A stretch of 64,000 bases of DNA from Actinoallomurus oryzae (GTDB lineage Bacteria > Actinomycetota > Actinomycetes > Streptosporangiales > Streptosporangiaceae): NCBI RefSeq assembly GCF_039541955.1, contig NZ_BAABHF010000007.1:57301-121300 (forward strand). Reading direction: 5' to 3'. The notes under the pieces are model-generated. The model searched no databases and was not told where the DNA came from. It worked only from the letters and a program-made list of their open reading frames with translations. Each line of letters starts with the position of its first letter. Position 1 is the first letter of the stretch. Below, piece after piece: positions 48,302 to 56,274 of this stretch. The position numbers and the translations under genes are program-made.

Positions 48302-49093
48302 ATGAACGCTTCGAAGCCGACTGTGCTGCAGACCGGGGACGTCCGGTTCGTGCGCGACCGCCGGGCCCTGCTCGACGACGTCTCCCTGACCATGCGCGAG
48401 GGCGAGCACTGGGCCCTGCTCGGCGCCAACGGCGCCGGCAAGTCCACGCTGCTCAGCCTGCTCGGCGCGTACCAGCATCCGACGAGCGGATGGGTGGACG
48501 TGCTGGGCCGCCGCCTCGGCCGGGTGGACGTACGCGAGCTGCGCGCCCTGATCGGGCACGTCAACCCCAACCACCCGCTGCGGTCCGCCCGCACCGTCCA
48601 CGAGATCATCCTCACCGGGCTGACCGGCAGCATCGAGCTGGTGCCGCACTGGAAGCCCGAGCCGGAGCAGCTCGACCGCGCGGAGGAGCTCATCGAACTG
48701 CTCGGGCTGGCGCCCCGCCGCGAGGCCCGCTGGCCGACGCTGTCCCACGGCGAGCGCGGCCGCACGCTCATCGCCCGCGCCCTCATGCCGCAACCCCGGC
48801 TGCTCCTGCTCGACGAGCCCGCCACCGGGCTCGACGTCGCGGCGCGAGAGCGGCTGCTGAGCTCGATCGACGGTCTTCGGCGCGCCCAGCCGTCGCTGAC
48901 CAGCGTGCTCGTCACCCACCATCTCGAAGAGCTCCCGGCCAGCACCACCCACGCGATCCTGCTCCGGCAGGGCCGGGTGCTCGCCTCCGGAGCGGCCGAC
49001 GGCGTCCTGACGACCGAGCTGATCAGCGCCTGCTTCGACCACCCCATCACCATCGAGCGGGCCGGCGGACGCTGGACCGCCCGCGCCTCCTGA
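48302..49093 (+). CDS. ABC transporter ATP-binding protein (orphan)
   Basis: A 263-residue ABC ATPase. Walker A GANGAGKST (about 41-49), Q-loop region VNPNHPL, signature LSHGERGR (Gly of LSGGE replaced by His), Walker B LLLLDEPATG and H-loop VLVTHHLEE. No permease or binding-protein gene is adjacent. It resembles the YlmA/ModF-like soluble ABC ATPases of actinobacteria. Its closeness to the siderophore operon is probably incidental, since it is divergent and coupled instead to the HD-domain gene (stop and ATG overlap as TGATG). The ATG at 48302 has no strong ribosome-binding site. Confidence 0.87.
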   Translation: MNASKPTVLQTGDVRFVRDRRALLDDVSLTMREGEHWALLGANGAGKSTLLSLLGAYQHPTSGWVDVLGRRLGRVDVRELRALIGHVNPNHPLRSARTVHEIILTGLTGSIELVPHWKPEPEQLDRAEELIELLGLAPRREARWPTLSHGERGRTLIARALMPQPRLLLLDEPATGLDVAARERLLSSIDGLRRAQPSLTSVLVTHHLEELPASTTHAILLRQGRVLASGAADGVLTTELISACFDHPITIERAGGRWTARAS

Positions 49094-49713
49094 TGGACCT
49101 GCTGCCGCGCTGGCCGGGCCCGGAGCCGCTCGGCGCCGAGCTGCTGCGCCGCTACGCCGAGCCGCACCGCCGCTACCACACCACCCGGCACCTCGCCGAG
49201 GTGCTCGACCACGTCGACGAGCTGGCCGGCGAGGCCGCCGACGCCGGCACCGTGCGCCTCGCGGCCTGGTTCCACGACGCGGTCTACGACCCGACGCGTG
49301 GTGACAACGAGGAGCGCAGCGCCGTGCTGGCCGAGCGGATGCTCGCCGACACCGACCTGTCCGCCGCGACGGTCGCCGAGGTGGCCCGCCTCGTACGGCT
49401 GACCGCGACCCACGACCCGGCGGAGGGCGACCGCGACGGCGCCGTGCTGTGCGACGCCGACCTGGCCGTCCTCGCCGCGCCTCCGGACCGCTACGCGGAC
49501 TACGCCGCCGCCGTCCGCGAGGAGTACGCCGCGGTGCCGGACGAGGCCTTCCGCGCCGGCCGCGCGGAGATCCTGCGCGGCCTGCTCGCCCTGCCCGCGC
49601 TGTACCGTACGGCGCCCGCGCGTGAGCGCTGGGAGGCCGCCGCACGGCACAACGTCGAGACCGAGCTCATGCTCCTGGGGAGTGCTTCCGGCGGCGCAGT
49701 CCCGCCCGGATGA
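49093..49713 (+). CDS. HD-domain metal-dependent phosphohydrolase
   Basis: A 206-residue HD-superfamily protein. The first metal ligand region is RRYHTTRHLAEVLDHVDEL (about 27-45), the HD pair is AAWFHDAVYDPTRGDNEERSA (about 57-77), and VLCDADLAVLAAPPDRYADY carries the later Asp. This matches the small predicted metal-dependent HD hydrolases of actinomycetes, acting on nucleotides or related phosphates; the substrate is not known. Its ATG overlaps the ABC gene's TGA by 1 nt. The 3' end overlaps the convergent DUF4031 gene by 47 nt. Confidence 0.83.
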   Translation: MDLLPRWPGPEPLGAELLRRYAEPHRRYHTTRHLAEVLDHVDELAGEAADAGTVRLAAWFHDAVYDPTRGDNEERSAVLAERMLADTDLSAATVAEVARLVRLTATHDPAEGDRDGAVLCDADLAVLAAPPDRYADYAAAVREEYAAVPDEAFRAGRAEILRGLLALPALYRTAPARERWEAAARHNVETELMLLGSASGGAVPPG

Positions 49714-49936
49714 GGCGCGCCACGAGCTCCTGTGACCCGATCGGCTCCGCGCCCAGCCGAAGTGCGGGTTCGTACAGGTCGGCGGGCACGTCGTAGTGGT
49801 CGCGTTCGAAGGCGCGGGGCGGCATGCCGAGCCGCGCGGCGAAGTCGTGCAGCTCCGCGAACGACGTGTCGCTGACCATGTGGGACCACAACCGTCCGCG
49901 GGCGGGCCACAGGGGGCGGTCGATGAAGACGGTCAC
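49667..49936 (-). CDS. DUF4031 family protein
   Basis: An 89-residue protein of the DUF4031 family: TVFIDRPLWPARGRLWSHMVSDTSFAELHDFAARLGMPPRAF, followed by the conserved DHYDVPADLY and a basic C-terminal helix. Homologues of this size are common in actinobacteria and have no known function. The GTG at 49936 fits the family start; longer versions would run into the neighbouring divergent gene's upstream region. It overlaps the 3' end of the HD gene by 47 nt on the opposite strand. Confidence 0.8.
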   Translation of the reverse strand: MTVFIDRPLWPARGRLWSHMVSDTSFAELHDFAARLGMPPRAFERDHYDVPADLYEPALRLGAEPIGSQELVARLIRAGLRRRKHSPGA

Positions 49937-49982
49937 GGCATTAGAGTGCCAGAAGACGTCGCACCTGCGAGGAAGCGGTTCA

Positions 49983-51371
49983 ATGGACGTACGCGAATAC
50001 ATCGAGGCCAACGCGAGCGGTTTCTTCACCACGCTGAAGGAGTGGCTCGCGATCCCGTCGATCTCCGGTGACCCCGCGCGCCGCGGTGACGTGCGGCGCT
50101 CCGCGGAATGGCTCCAAGCGCATCTGCGCGAGACCGGGTTCCCCGTCGTGGAGATCTGGGAGACCGGCACACAGGACGCCCCCGGCCTGCCGGCCGTGTT
50201 CGCCGAGTGGCCCGCGGCCGATCCCGCCGCGCCGACCGTCGTCGTCTACGGCCACCACGACGTGCAGCCGGTCGAACCGCTCGCCGAGTGGGAGACCGCG
50301 CCGTTCGAGCCGGTCGAGCGGGGCGACCAGATCGTCGGCCGCGGTGCGTCCGACGACAAGGGGCAGGTGCTCTTCCATACGCTCGGGCTGAAGGCGAACC
50401 TCGCCGCGAGCGGCACCACCGCGCCCCCGGTCACGATCAAGATGCTGGTCGAGGGCGAGGAGGAGTCCGGCTCGCCGCACTTCGCCCAGCTCCTGCGCGA
50501 CCGCCGCGACCGGCTGGCCTGCGACGCCGTCGTGATCAGCGACACGACCATGTGGGCCGCCGACGTGCCGTCCCTGTGCACCGGCATGCGGGGCCTCACC
50601 GAGGCGGAGGTCTCGCTGTACGGGCCGTCCTCCGACCTGCACTCCGGCTCGTTCGGCGGCGCGGTGCCCAACCCGCTGCACGCCATGACGTCGCTGCTCG
50701 CGGGCCTGCACGACGAGCGGAACCGCGTCACGCTCAAGGGCTTCTACGACGGCGTCGTGGAGCTCACGGACGAGGAGCGGGAGCTGTTCGCGCGGCTGCC
50801 GTTCGACGAGGCCGCGTGGCTGGAGACGGCCGGCGAGAGCCGGGCGGCCTTCGGCGAGGAGGGCTTCACCACGCTGGAGCGGGTCTGGGCGCGGCCCACC
50901 GCCGAGATCAACGGCATGTGGGGCGGCCACACCGGTCCGGGCGGCAAGACGATCGTGCCGCGCGAGGCGCACGCCAAGCTGTCGTTCCGGCTGGTCGCGG
51001 GCCAGGACCCGAAGGCGGTGCAGGAGGCGTTCGCCGCCTATGTCGAGGAGCACACCCCGCCCGGGGTGGAGGCGCGCGTGAGGTTCCCCAGCGGCGGCGT
51101 GCGCCCGTGCTTCTCGCCGATCGACTCCGCGGGCGTACGGGCGGCCCGGCGGGCGATGGAGCGCGCGTTCGGCACGGAGGTGCTGTTCACCCGCGAGGGC
51201 GGCAGCGGCCCCGAGGCCGACCTCGCCGACGTCCTGGAGGCACCGCTGGTCTTCATCGCGGTCGGGCTGGACGAGGACCGCATCCACGCGCCCAACGAGA
51301 AGGTGGACAAGCCGCTGCTGCTCAAGGGCGCCGAAGCCGCCGCCTACCTCTGGCACGAGTTCGTCTCATGA
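49983..51371 (+). CDS. M20 family dipeptidase
   Basis: A 462-residue zinc peptidase of family M20A (carnosinase/PepV/CPG2-like dipeptidases). Metal ligands: His in VVVYGHHDVQPVEPLAEW, Asp in VGRGASDDKGQVLFH, the catalytic Glu pair in LVEGEEESGSPHF, Asp in VISDTTMWAADVPSLCTGMRG, and a C-terminal His in LDEDRIHAPNEKV. The dimerisation lid domain lies between about 215 and 340. Cytoplasmic, cleaving dipeptides. ATG at 49983 with GAGGAAGCGG upstream. Its stop overlaps the nudC ATG (ATGA), so the two are coupled. Confidence 0.92.
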   Translation: MDVREYIEANASGFFTTLKEWLAIPSISGDPARRGDVRRSAEWLQAHLRETGFPVVEIWETGTQDAPGLPAVFAEWPAADPAAPTVVVYGHHDVQPVEPLAEWETAPFEPVERGDQIVGRGASDDKGQVLFHTLGLKANLAASGTTAPPVTIKMLVEGEEESGSPHFAQLLRDRRDRLACDAVVISDTTMWAADVPSLCTGMRGLTEAEVSLYGPSSDLHSGSFGGAVPNPLHAMTSLLAGLHDERNRVTLKGFYDGVVELTDEERELFARLPFDEAAWLETAGESRAAFGEEGFTTLERVWARPTAEINGMWGGHTGPGGKTIVPREAHAKLSFRLVAGQDPKAVQEAFAAYVEEHTPPGVEARVRFPSGGVRPCFSPIDSAGVRAARRAMERAFGTEVLFTREGGSGPEADLADVLEAPLVFIAVGLDEDRIHAPNEKVDKPLLLKGAEAAAYLWHEFVS

Positions 51372-52264
51372 TCGAAAGCACGCTGGGATGGCTGGCGCTC
51401 TCCCGCGGGGCGCTCGACCGCGTCGGCGAGCGCCGTCGTGACGACGCGTGGCTTGCGGAGACCTGGGCGAATCCCCGCACGCGGGTCATCGTGGTCGAGG
51501 GAGGCAAGGCGCTCGTACGGCCCGAGCCGGCGCTGGTGTTCGTCCCGCCGGAGCAGGCGCCCGAGGGCGAGCGCTACCTGCTGGGCGTCGACGGCGAGGA
51601 GACCGCCTACTTCGCGGTGTCGGCCCCACTGCCCGCGATCGAGGGCACCGAGCCGGCGGGCCTGCGCGCGGTCGGCGCGCGGCTCAACGACCGCGACGCC
51701 GGCCTGCTCACCCAGGCCGTCGCGCTGCAGAACTGGCACGAGACCCACACGCACTGCCCGCGCTGCGGCGCCGTCACCGCGCCGGCGTCCGCGGGCCACA
51801 TCCGGGTCTGCACGGTGGACGGCTCGGAGCACTTCCCCCGTACGGACCCGGCAGTGATCATGCTGGTGCACGACGACGAGCGGATGCTGCTGGCCAGCAG
51901 CCACAAGTGGCCGGCGCGACGGATGTCGATCCTGGCGGGGTTCGTGGAACCGGGAGAGTCGCTGGAGCAGGCGGTGGCACGTGAGGTCCGTGAGGAGGTG
52001 GGGGTGGAGGTGCACGACTGCCGTTACCTCGGCAGCCAGCCGTGGCCCCTGCCGCGCAGCCTCATGCTGGGGTTCTTCGCCCGCGCGTACGACGGTCAGG
52101 ATCTGCGCGTGGACGGCGAGGAGATCAAGAGCGCCCGCTGGTTCACCCGGGAGGAGCTGCGGGCCGCCACGGAGTCGGGGGAGCTGGGGCTGCCCGGCCG
52201 GATCTCGATCGCCCGGCAGCTCATCGAACGCTGGTACGGCGACGAGTTGCCCGGTGAGTGGTGA
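51368..52264 (+). CDS. nudC: NAD+ diphosphatase NudC
   Basis: A 298-residue Nudix enzyme that hydrolyses NAD(H) to NMN(H) and AMP and can remove NAD caps from RNA. The Nudix box is GFVEPGESLEQAVAREVREE with the following VGVEV, and the NudC-specific SQPWPLPRSLM follows. The zinc module has Cys130, Cys133 and Cys148, but the fourth position is Asp151 (CTVDGSEHFPR) where homologues have Cys. The N-terminal NUDIX-like domain (1-120) is present. It is the equivalent of Rv3199c, near adnAB in mycobacteria. ATG overlaps the dipeptidase stop. Confidence 0.92.
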   Translation: MIESTLGWLALSRGALDRVGERRRDDAWLAETWANPRTRVIVVEGGKALVRPEPALVFVPPEQAPEGERYLLGVDGEETAYFAVSAPLPAIEGTEPAGLRAVGARLNDRDAGLLTQAVALQNWHETHTHCPRCGAVTAPASAGHIRVCTVDGSEHFPRTDPAVIMLVHDDERMLLASSHKWPARRMSILAGFVEPGESLEQAVAREVREEVGVEVHDCRYLGSQPWPLPRSLMLGFFARAYDGQDLRVDGEEIKSARWFTREELRAATESGELGLPGRISIARQLIERWYGDELPGEW

Positions 52265-52419
52265 GGGGCAACCCGCCGCCGCCGCGTGGGATGGGGGAGG
52301 GGGAGCCGGCCGTACGGCCTGGTCGACGGGGGCCAACGTCGCCAGACCGTACGGCGGTCCGTTCGGCCCGGGGCGGCCGTCGGGTTGGGGGCGCAGGGGC
52401 TCGACCGGGGGCCGGCCGC

Positions 52420-52515
52420 TCAGTAGGGGAGCAGGCGACCGGACGGGGAACGAAGGTCGAGCTCGGGGAGCGGGACGGCGCGCGGCCGGCGGACCTTGAC
52501 GCGGATGCGGCGCAT
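52420..52515 (-). CDS. Possible 31-residue basic mini-protein
   Basis: A short frame, MRRIRVKVRRPRAVPLPELD then LRSPSGRLLPY, starts at an ATG with AAAGGA 7 nt upstream, one of the better ribosome-binding sites nearby. It follows the DUF5999 gene by 36 bp in the same direction and could share its transcript. The N-terminal half is Arg/Val-rich and the end is Pro-Tyr. I do not recognise it. The rest of 52265-52551 holds only GC-rich sequence with a GCCGTACGG/CCGTACGGC inverted repeat. Confidence 0.35.
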   Translation of the reverse strand: MRRIRVKVRRPRAVPLPELDLRSPSGRLLPY

Positions 52516-52551
52516 GGTGCGGTCCTTTGCTCGTTCTGTGGCTGACGGGTC

Positions 52552-52749
52552 TCAGGCGGCGAGCGTCAACGGACGGGCGGGGTGGGGCGACACGGTGTGC
52601 CCGTCCGGGAACAGCTCGCCGGTGTCGTCGAAGACCACGACACCGTTGCAGAGCAGGCTCCAGCCCTGCTCCGGGTGCGCGGAGATGACGCGTGCGGCGG
52701 TGTGGTCCTCGGCAGTGGCTTCGGGGCACTGCGGCCAGTGCTGGCACAT
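52552..52749 (-). CDS. DUF5999 family small protein
   Basis: A 65-residue protein of the DUF5999 family seen throughout streptomycetes and relatives: MCQHWPQCPEATAEDHTAAR, then HPEQGWSLLCNGVVVFDDTG and ELFPDGHTVSPH. Cys2, His4 and Cys8, with a later Cys in SLLCNG, could bind metal. Function unknown. ATG at 52749 preceded by GAGAGGAGAAGACGTC. It is convergent with nudC. The 272 bp between it and the receiver gene hold no supported gene. Confidence 0.8.
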   Translation of the reverse strand: MCQHWPQCPEATAEDHTAARVISAHPEQGWSLLCNGVVVFDDTGELFPDGHTVSPHPARPLTLAA

Positions 52750-53021
52750 GACGTCTTCTCCTCTCTGGCTGGTCGGCTGGGGTTATGCCTCCACAATCGC
52801 GCCTCCGGCGCGTCGTGTCTGCGCGGCCAGCCCCCATTTGCCTGTCCTGCCAGCGCCAGTGCCCACCCCCCTGCTAGCCGGTATACGCCCGATTCGGCGG
52901 CACTGGACGGGGCTGTGACCTGGGCTTTCGCGGGATCACCAGTGGCGCCCGGCCAGCGGGAGGGCCTATATTCCGGTTAGCGGCAATGCGTATTCGGCCA
53001 TCGAGTCGCCAGACTGGGGTC

Positions 53022-53411
53022 ATGGACATGCGCTGTCTGATCGTTGACGACAACGACCGTTTCCTCGAGACCGCCCGCGGGGTTCTCGAGCGTGACGGTA
53101 TCAACGTTGTCGGTGTCGCGTCAGATGGCCAGGAGGCGCTTGAGAAGGTCGGTGAACTCCGTCCCACCGTGGCCCTCGTCGACGTCTGTCTCGGCGACGA
53201 GTGCGGCGTCGAGCTCGCCGGTCTGCTGATCGACGAGTCGCCCTCCAAACCGGTCGTGATCCTGATCTCCACCTATCCGGCGGACGACTTCGCCGACATC
53301 GTCGCGGGCAGCGCGGCACTCGGCTTCCTGCCCAAGTCGGAGCTGTCCGGCCCGGCGCTCCGCAAGATGATCGGCGAGATCGACCGGGCCTCCTCCGAGC
53401 AGCCCGGCTAG
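53022..53411 (+). CDS. Receiver-only response regulator
   Basis: A 129-residue stand-alone CheY-like receiver domain with no output domain. The acidic pocket is VDDND (8-12), the phospho-acceptor is Asp54 in ALVDVCLGDE, the Thr/Ser switch lies in ILISTYPADD and the conserved Lys105 is in GFLPKSEL. ATG at 53022 follows TGGGGTC. Its stop is 2 nt from the stop of the convergent LuxR-type regulator, and a histidine kinase gene lies beyond that, so it may be a phosphate sink or relay partner of that system (inference). Confidence 0.85.
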   Translation: MDMRCLIVDDNDRFLETARGVLERDGINVVGVASDGQEALEKVGELRPTVALVDVCLGDECGVELAGLLIDESPSKPVVILISTYPADDFADIVAGSAALGFLPKSELSGPALRKMIGEIDRASSEQPG

Positions 53412-53413
53412 AT

Positions 53414-54073
53414 TTACCGGTTGTCCAGGAAGGTGATCACGGCGAGCACACGCCTGTGGTCGTCCTCGGTCTCCGGCAGCTGCATCCGCGCCAGAATGCT
53501 GCGTACGTGCTTCTCCACCGTGCCCTCGGTGATCCACAGGCGGTTGGCGATTCCCGCGTTCGACCGCCCCTCGGCCATCAGCGTGAGCACCTCGCGCTCG
53601 CGTTCGGTCAGGCCCTCCAAAGGATCGTCCTTGTGCCGGGCGGTCAGCAGCTCCTGGACCAGCCCCGGGTCGACCACCGAGCCGCCCTGGGCGATCCGCT
53701 CCACCGTCTCGATGAACTCCCGCACCTCGGTGACCCGGCTCTTCAGCAGGTAGCCGACCCGCTGGCCGGCGGCGAGCAGCTCGGTCGCCTGGTCGACCTC
53801 GACATGGGCCGACAGCAGGAGGATTCCGATCGCGGGGAACTCCCGGCGGATCACCTGGGCCGCGTCCAGCCCCTCGGTCTCGTACGCCGGAGGCATGCGA
53901 ATGTCGACGATGGCGACGTCGGGCCGGTGTTCGCGCACGGCGGCGATGAGCTCCTCGCCGTCGCCCGCCTGCGCGACGATCTCGAACCCCGACCGTTCGA
54001 GGAGACTCGCGAGTCCCGCGCGGAGCAGCACGTCGTCTTCGGCCAGGGCGATCCGCGCCTTACGTTCGACCAT
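53414..54073 (-). CDS. NarL/LuxR-family response regulator
   Basis: A 219-residue two-domain response regulator. Receiver: acidic residues E12-D13-D14, phospho-acceptor Asp57 in AIVDIRMPP, switch Ser in ILLLSAHVE and Lys in GYLLKSRV. Output: LuxR helix-turn-helix at about 150-210 (LEGLTEREREVLTLMAEGRSN, then ITEGTVEKHVRSIL). ATG at 54073 with GGAGGAGAG upstream. It is divergent from the CHASE3 histidine kinase with 82 bp between, the usual arrangement for a cognate pair. Targets unknown. Confidence 0.9.
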   Translation of the reverse strand: MVERKARIALAEDDVLLRAGLASLLERSGFEIVAQAGDGEELIAAVREHRPDVAIVDIRMPPAYETEGLDAAQVIRREFPAIGILLLSAHVEVDQATELLAAGQRVGYLLKSRVTEVREFIETVERIAQGGSVVDPGLVQELLTARHKDDPLEGLTEREREVLTLMAEGRSNAGIANRLWITEGTVEKHVRSILARMQLPETEDDHRRVLAVITFLDNR

Positions 54074-54155
54074 CACTCTCCTCCGCACGTAGAGTGATTC
54101 CACACCAACCCTAATCTCATTATCGGCCAGTATCCGCTGGTCGAGAGGATGAGCA

Positions 54156-56132
54156 GTGATCGGATGGGCGTCCCCGCAGTCGAGGGGCGTCGCTCCACGG
54201 GGGCTGAGCCGGCGGGTGATCATCGCGACCGCGCTGTTCGCGCTCCTGATGGCCGCGACCTTCCTGCTCTTCGCCGGGGCGATCGCAGGGCTGCGCCACG
54301 CGGCGACGCTGTCGGGCCGGTCGGAGGAGGTGCTCGCCGCCTCGAACCGCCTCGACCGGCTCGTCGTGGAGTTGCAGTCGGGTGCGCGCGGGTATCAGAT
54401 CACCCATGACGAGATGTTCCTGAAGCCCTGGAAGGCCGCCCGCGCCGCCCTTCCCGGCCAGGCGGCGAAGTTCCGGCGGGTGGCCGCCGAGATCAATCCC
54501 GACCAGGCGAAACGCGCCGATACGATCGCGCGTGCCGCGACGTCCTTCCTCGAGGACTTCTCGGTGCCGCTCGTGACCGCGTTGCAGCAGGGGCGGCAGC
54601 CGGGCGTGTCATCCGCCCAGGCGGTCGCGGAGGGGCAGCGGCGGCTCGCCGCCCTGCGCTCCGACTTCGACCGGTTCGTGACCGTCCAGCGATCGGTCAC
54701 CTCCCACAACCAGCAGCGTTCGCTGACGGCGTCGCGGCGGGCCATGGCCATGGCGGGCGCGGCGGCGGTGAGCTCGATCACGCTGGCCCTGCTCTTCACC
54801 TCCTACCTGACGCGCGCCCTCGTACGCCCGGTGCGCCGCGCGTCGATCATGGCGGCCGACCTGGCCCGCGGAGAGCTGGGCGTCCGCATGCCCGAGACGT
54901 CGCTCGGCGAGATCGGCCTGCTCGAACGCTCGTTCAACACGATGGCGCGCTCGCTGGAGATGAGCCACCACCGGCTCTGCCGGATCGCCGATGAGCAGGC
55001 GGCGCTGCGCCGCGTGGCCACGCTCGTGGCGCGCGGGGTCTCCCCGCACGAGGTGTTCGAGACGGTCGCCGCCGAGCTGGGCCACATCCTGGGCGCGGAC
55101 TTCGTCGTGATCAACCGTTTCGAGCCCGACCGGATGGAGACGGTGGTCGGTTCCTGGAAGTCGGATGAGTGCGGCGAGGCCGCCCCGCCCGTCGGTTCGC
55201 GCTGGTCGCTGGAGGGCCGGAGCCTGGAGTCGTCGGTGGAGCGGACCGGCCGCCCGGCCCGCATGACCGATTACCAGCGCGCCACCAGCGGGATCGGTGT
55301 CTGGGCGCGGACGCGCGGGGTCAGGTCCGGGGCCGGCTGCCCCGTCGTGGTCGAGGGCCGCCGGTGGGGCGTGATGATCGCCTTCACGACGGCGGAGGAG
55401 CCCCAGCCCGAGGGCATCGAGGCGCGCATGACCGAGTACACCGAGCTGGTCGGCACCGCGATCGCCAATGCCGAGACCCGCGCGAAGCTCACCGCCGCCC
55501 GTGCCCGCCTGGTGGCCGCCTCCGACGAGACCCGCCGCCGGATCGAGCGCGACCTGCACGACGGCGCCCAGCAGCGGCTCGTGTCCCTGGGCCTGGAGCT
55601 GCGCGCGGCCGAGGCGGTCGTCCCCGACGGCCAGAACACGCTGCGCGAGCGGCTCTCCACGACCGTCGAGGGCCTCTCCGGCGTGCTGGAGGACCTGCAG
55701 GAGATCTCCCGGGGCCTGCACCCGGCGATCCTGTCCAAGGCCGGCCTGCGCCCCGCCATCAAGACGCTCGCCCGCCGGGCCGGGATCCCGGTGGAGCTGG
55801 AACTGAACATCGACGGGCGCCTCGACGAACGGATCGAGGTGGCCGTCTACTACATCGTCGCGGAGGCGGTGACGAACGCGACCGGCCACGCGTCCGCCTC
55901 CGTGGTACGTGTCCGGCTCGACGTCGTCGACGAGGGGATCAGCCTGCGCGTGGAGGACGACGGGACCGGCGGAGCCATCCCCGACCCCGGCGGCTCGGGT
56001 CTCATCGGCCTGAAGGACCGCGTCGAGGCGCTCGGCGGCACGATCGAGGTCGACAGCCCGGACGGCACGTGCACCAGGCTCGACATCCGGATTCCCCTCT
56101 GGCCGGGCCGTTCGCCGCGATACGGGGCCTGA
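54156..56132 (+). CDS. Membrane sensor histidine kinase: CHASE3, HAMP, GAF, HisKA_3, HATPase
   Basis: A 658-residue sensor kinase of the NarX/DesK-like HPK7 group. Membrane helix 1 at about 20-42; an extracytoplasmic CHASE3-like helical domain at about 45-190 (RLDRLVVELQSGARGYQITHDE); helix 2 at about 196-218; HAMP at about 219-275; GAF at about 285-440. The dimerisation box ETRRRIERDLHDGAQQRLVSLG carries the phospho-His, and the ATPase domain has EAVTNATGHASA and GSGLIGLKDRVEALGG. The GTG start has GAGAGG upstream. Divergent LuxR-type regulator is the likely partner; the ligand is unknown. Confidence 0.9.
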   Translation: MIGWASPQSRGVAPRGLSRRVIIATALFALLMAATFLLFAGAIAGLRHAATLSGRSEEVLAASNRLDRLVVELQSGARGYQITHDEMFLKPWKAARAALPGQAAKFRRVAAEINPDQAKRADTIARAATSFLEDFSVPLVTALQQGRQPGVSSAQAVAEGQRRLAALRSDFDRFVTVQRSVTSHNQQRSLTASRRAMAMAGAAAVSSITLALLFTSYLTRALVRPVRRASIMAADLARGELGVRMPETSLGEIGLLERSFNTMARSLEMSHHRLCRIADEQAALRRVATLVARGVSPHEVFETVAAELGHILGADFVVINRFEPDRMETVVGSWKSDECGEAAPPVGSRWSLEGRSLESSVERTGRPARMTDYQRATSGIGVWARTRGVRSGAGCPVVVEGRRWGVMIAFTTAEEPQPEGIEARMTEYTELVGTAIANAETRAKLTAARARLVAASDETRRRIERDLHDGAQQRLVSLGLELRAAEAVVPDGQNTLRERLSTTVEGLSGVLEDLQEISRGLHPAILSKAGLRPAIKTLARRAGIPVELELNIDGRLDERIEVAVYYIVAEAVTNATGHASASVVRVRLDVVDEGISLRVEDDGTGGAIPDPGGSGLIGLKDRVEALGGTIEVDSPDGTCTRLDIRIPLWPGRSPRYGA

Positions 56133-56274
56133 CCGCACTCCTCACGGCCGACGGCCGGCCGGATGACGCGGGCCGCCTCGGATCCCCACCCGGTCCCGCG
56201 AACGAGATATGACTTGATTTTCTCTCGCTTTCAGAGCAATCTGAACTCGCGTCATTACTTGATGGGAGTCCGAG

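Noticed and set aside
48302..49093. ABC ATPase as the siderophore importer
   Set aside because: It is divergent from the operon, lacks permease and binding-protein genes and is coupled to an HD-domain gene instead.
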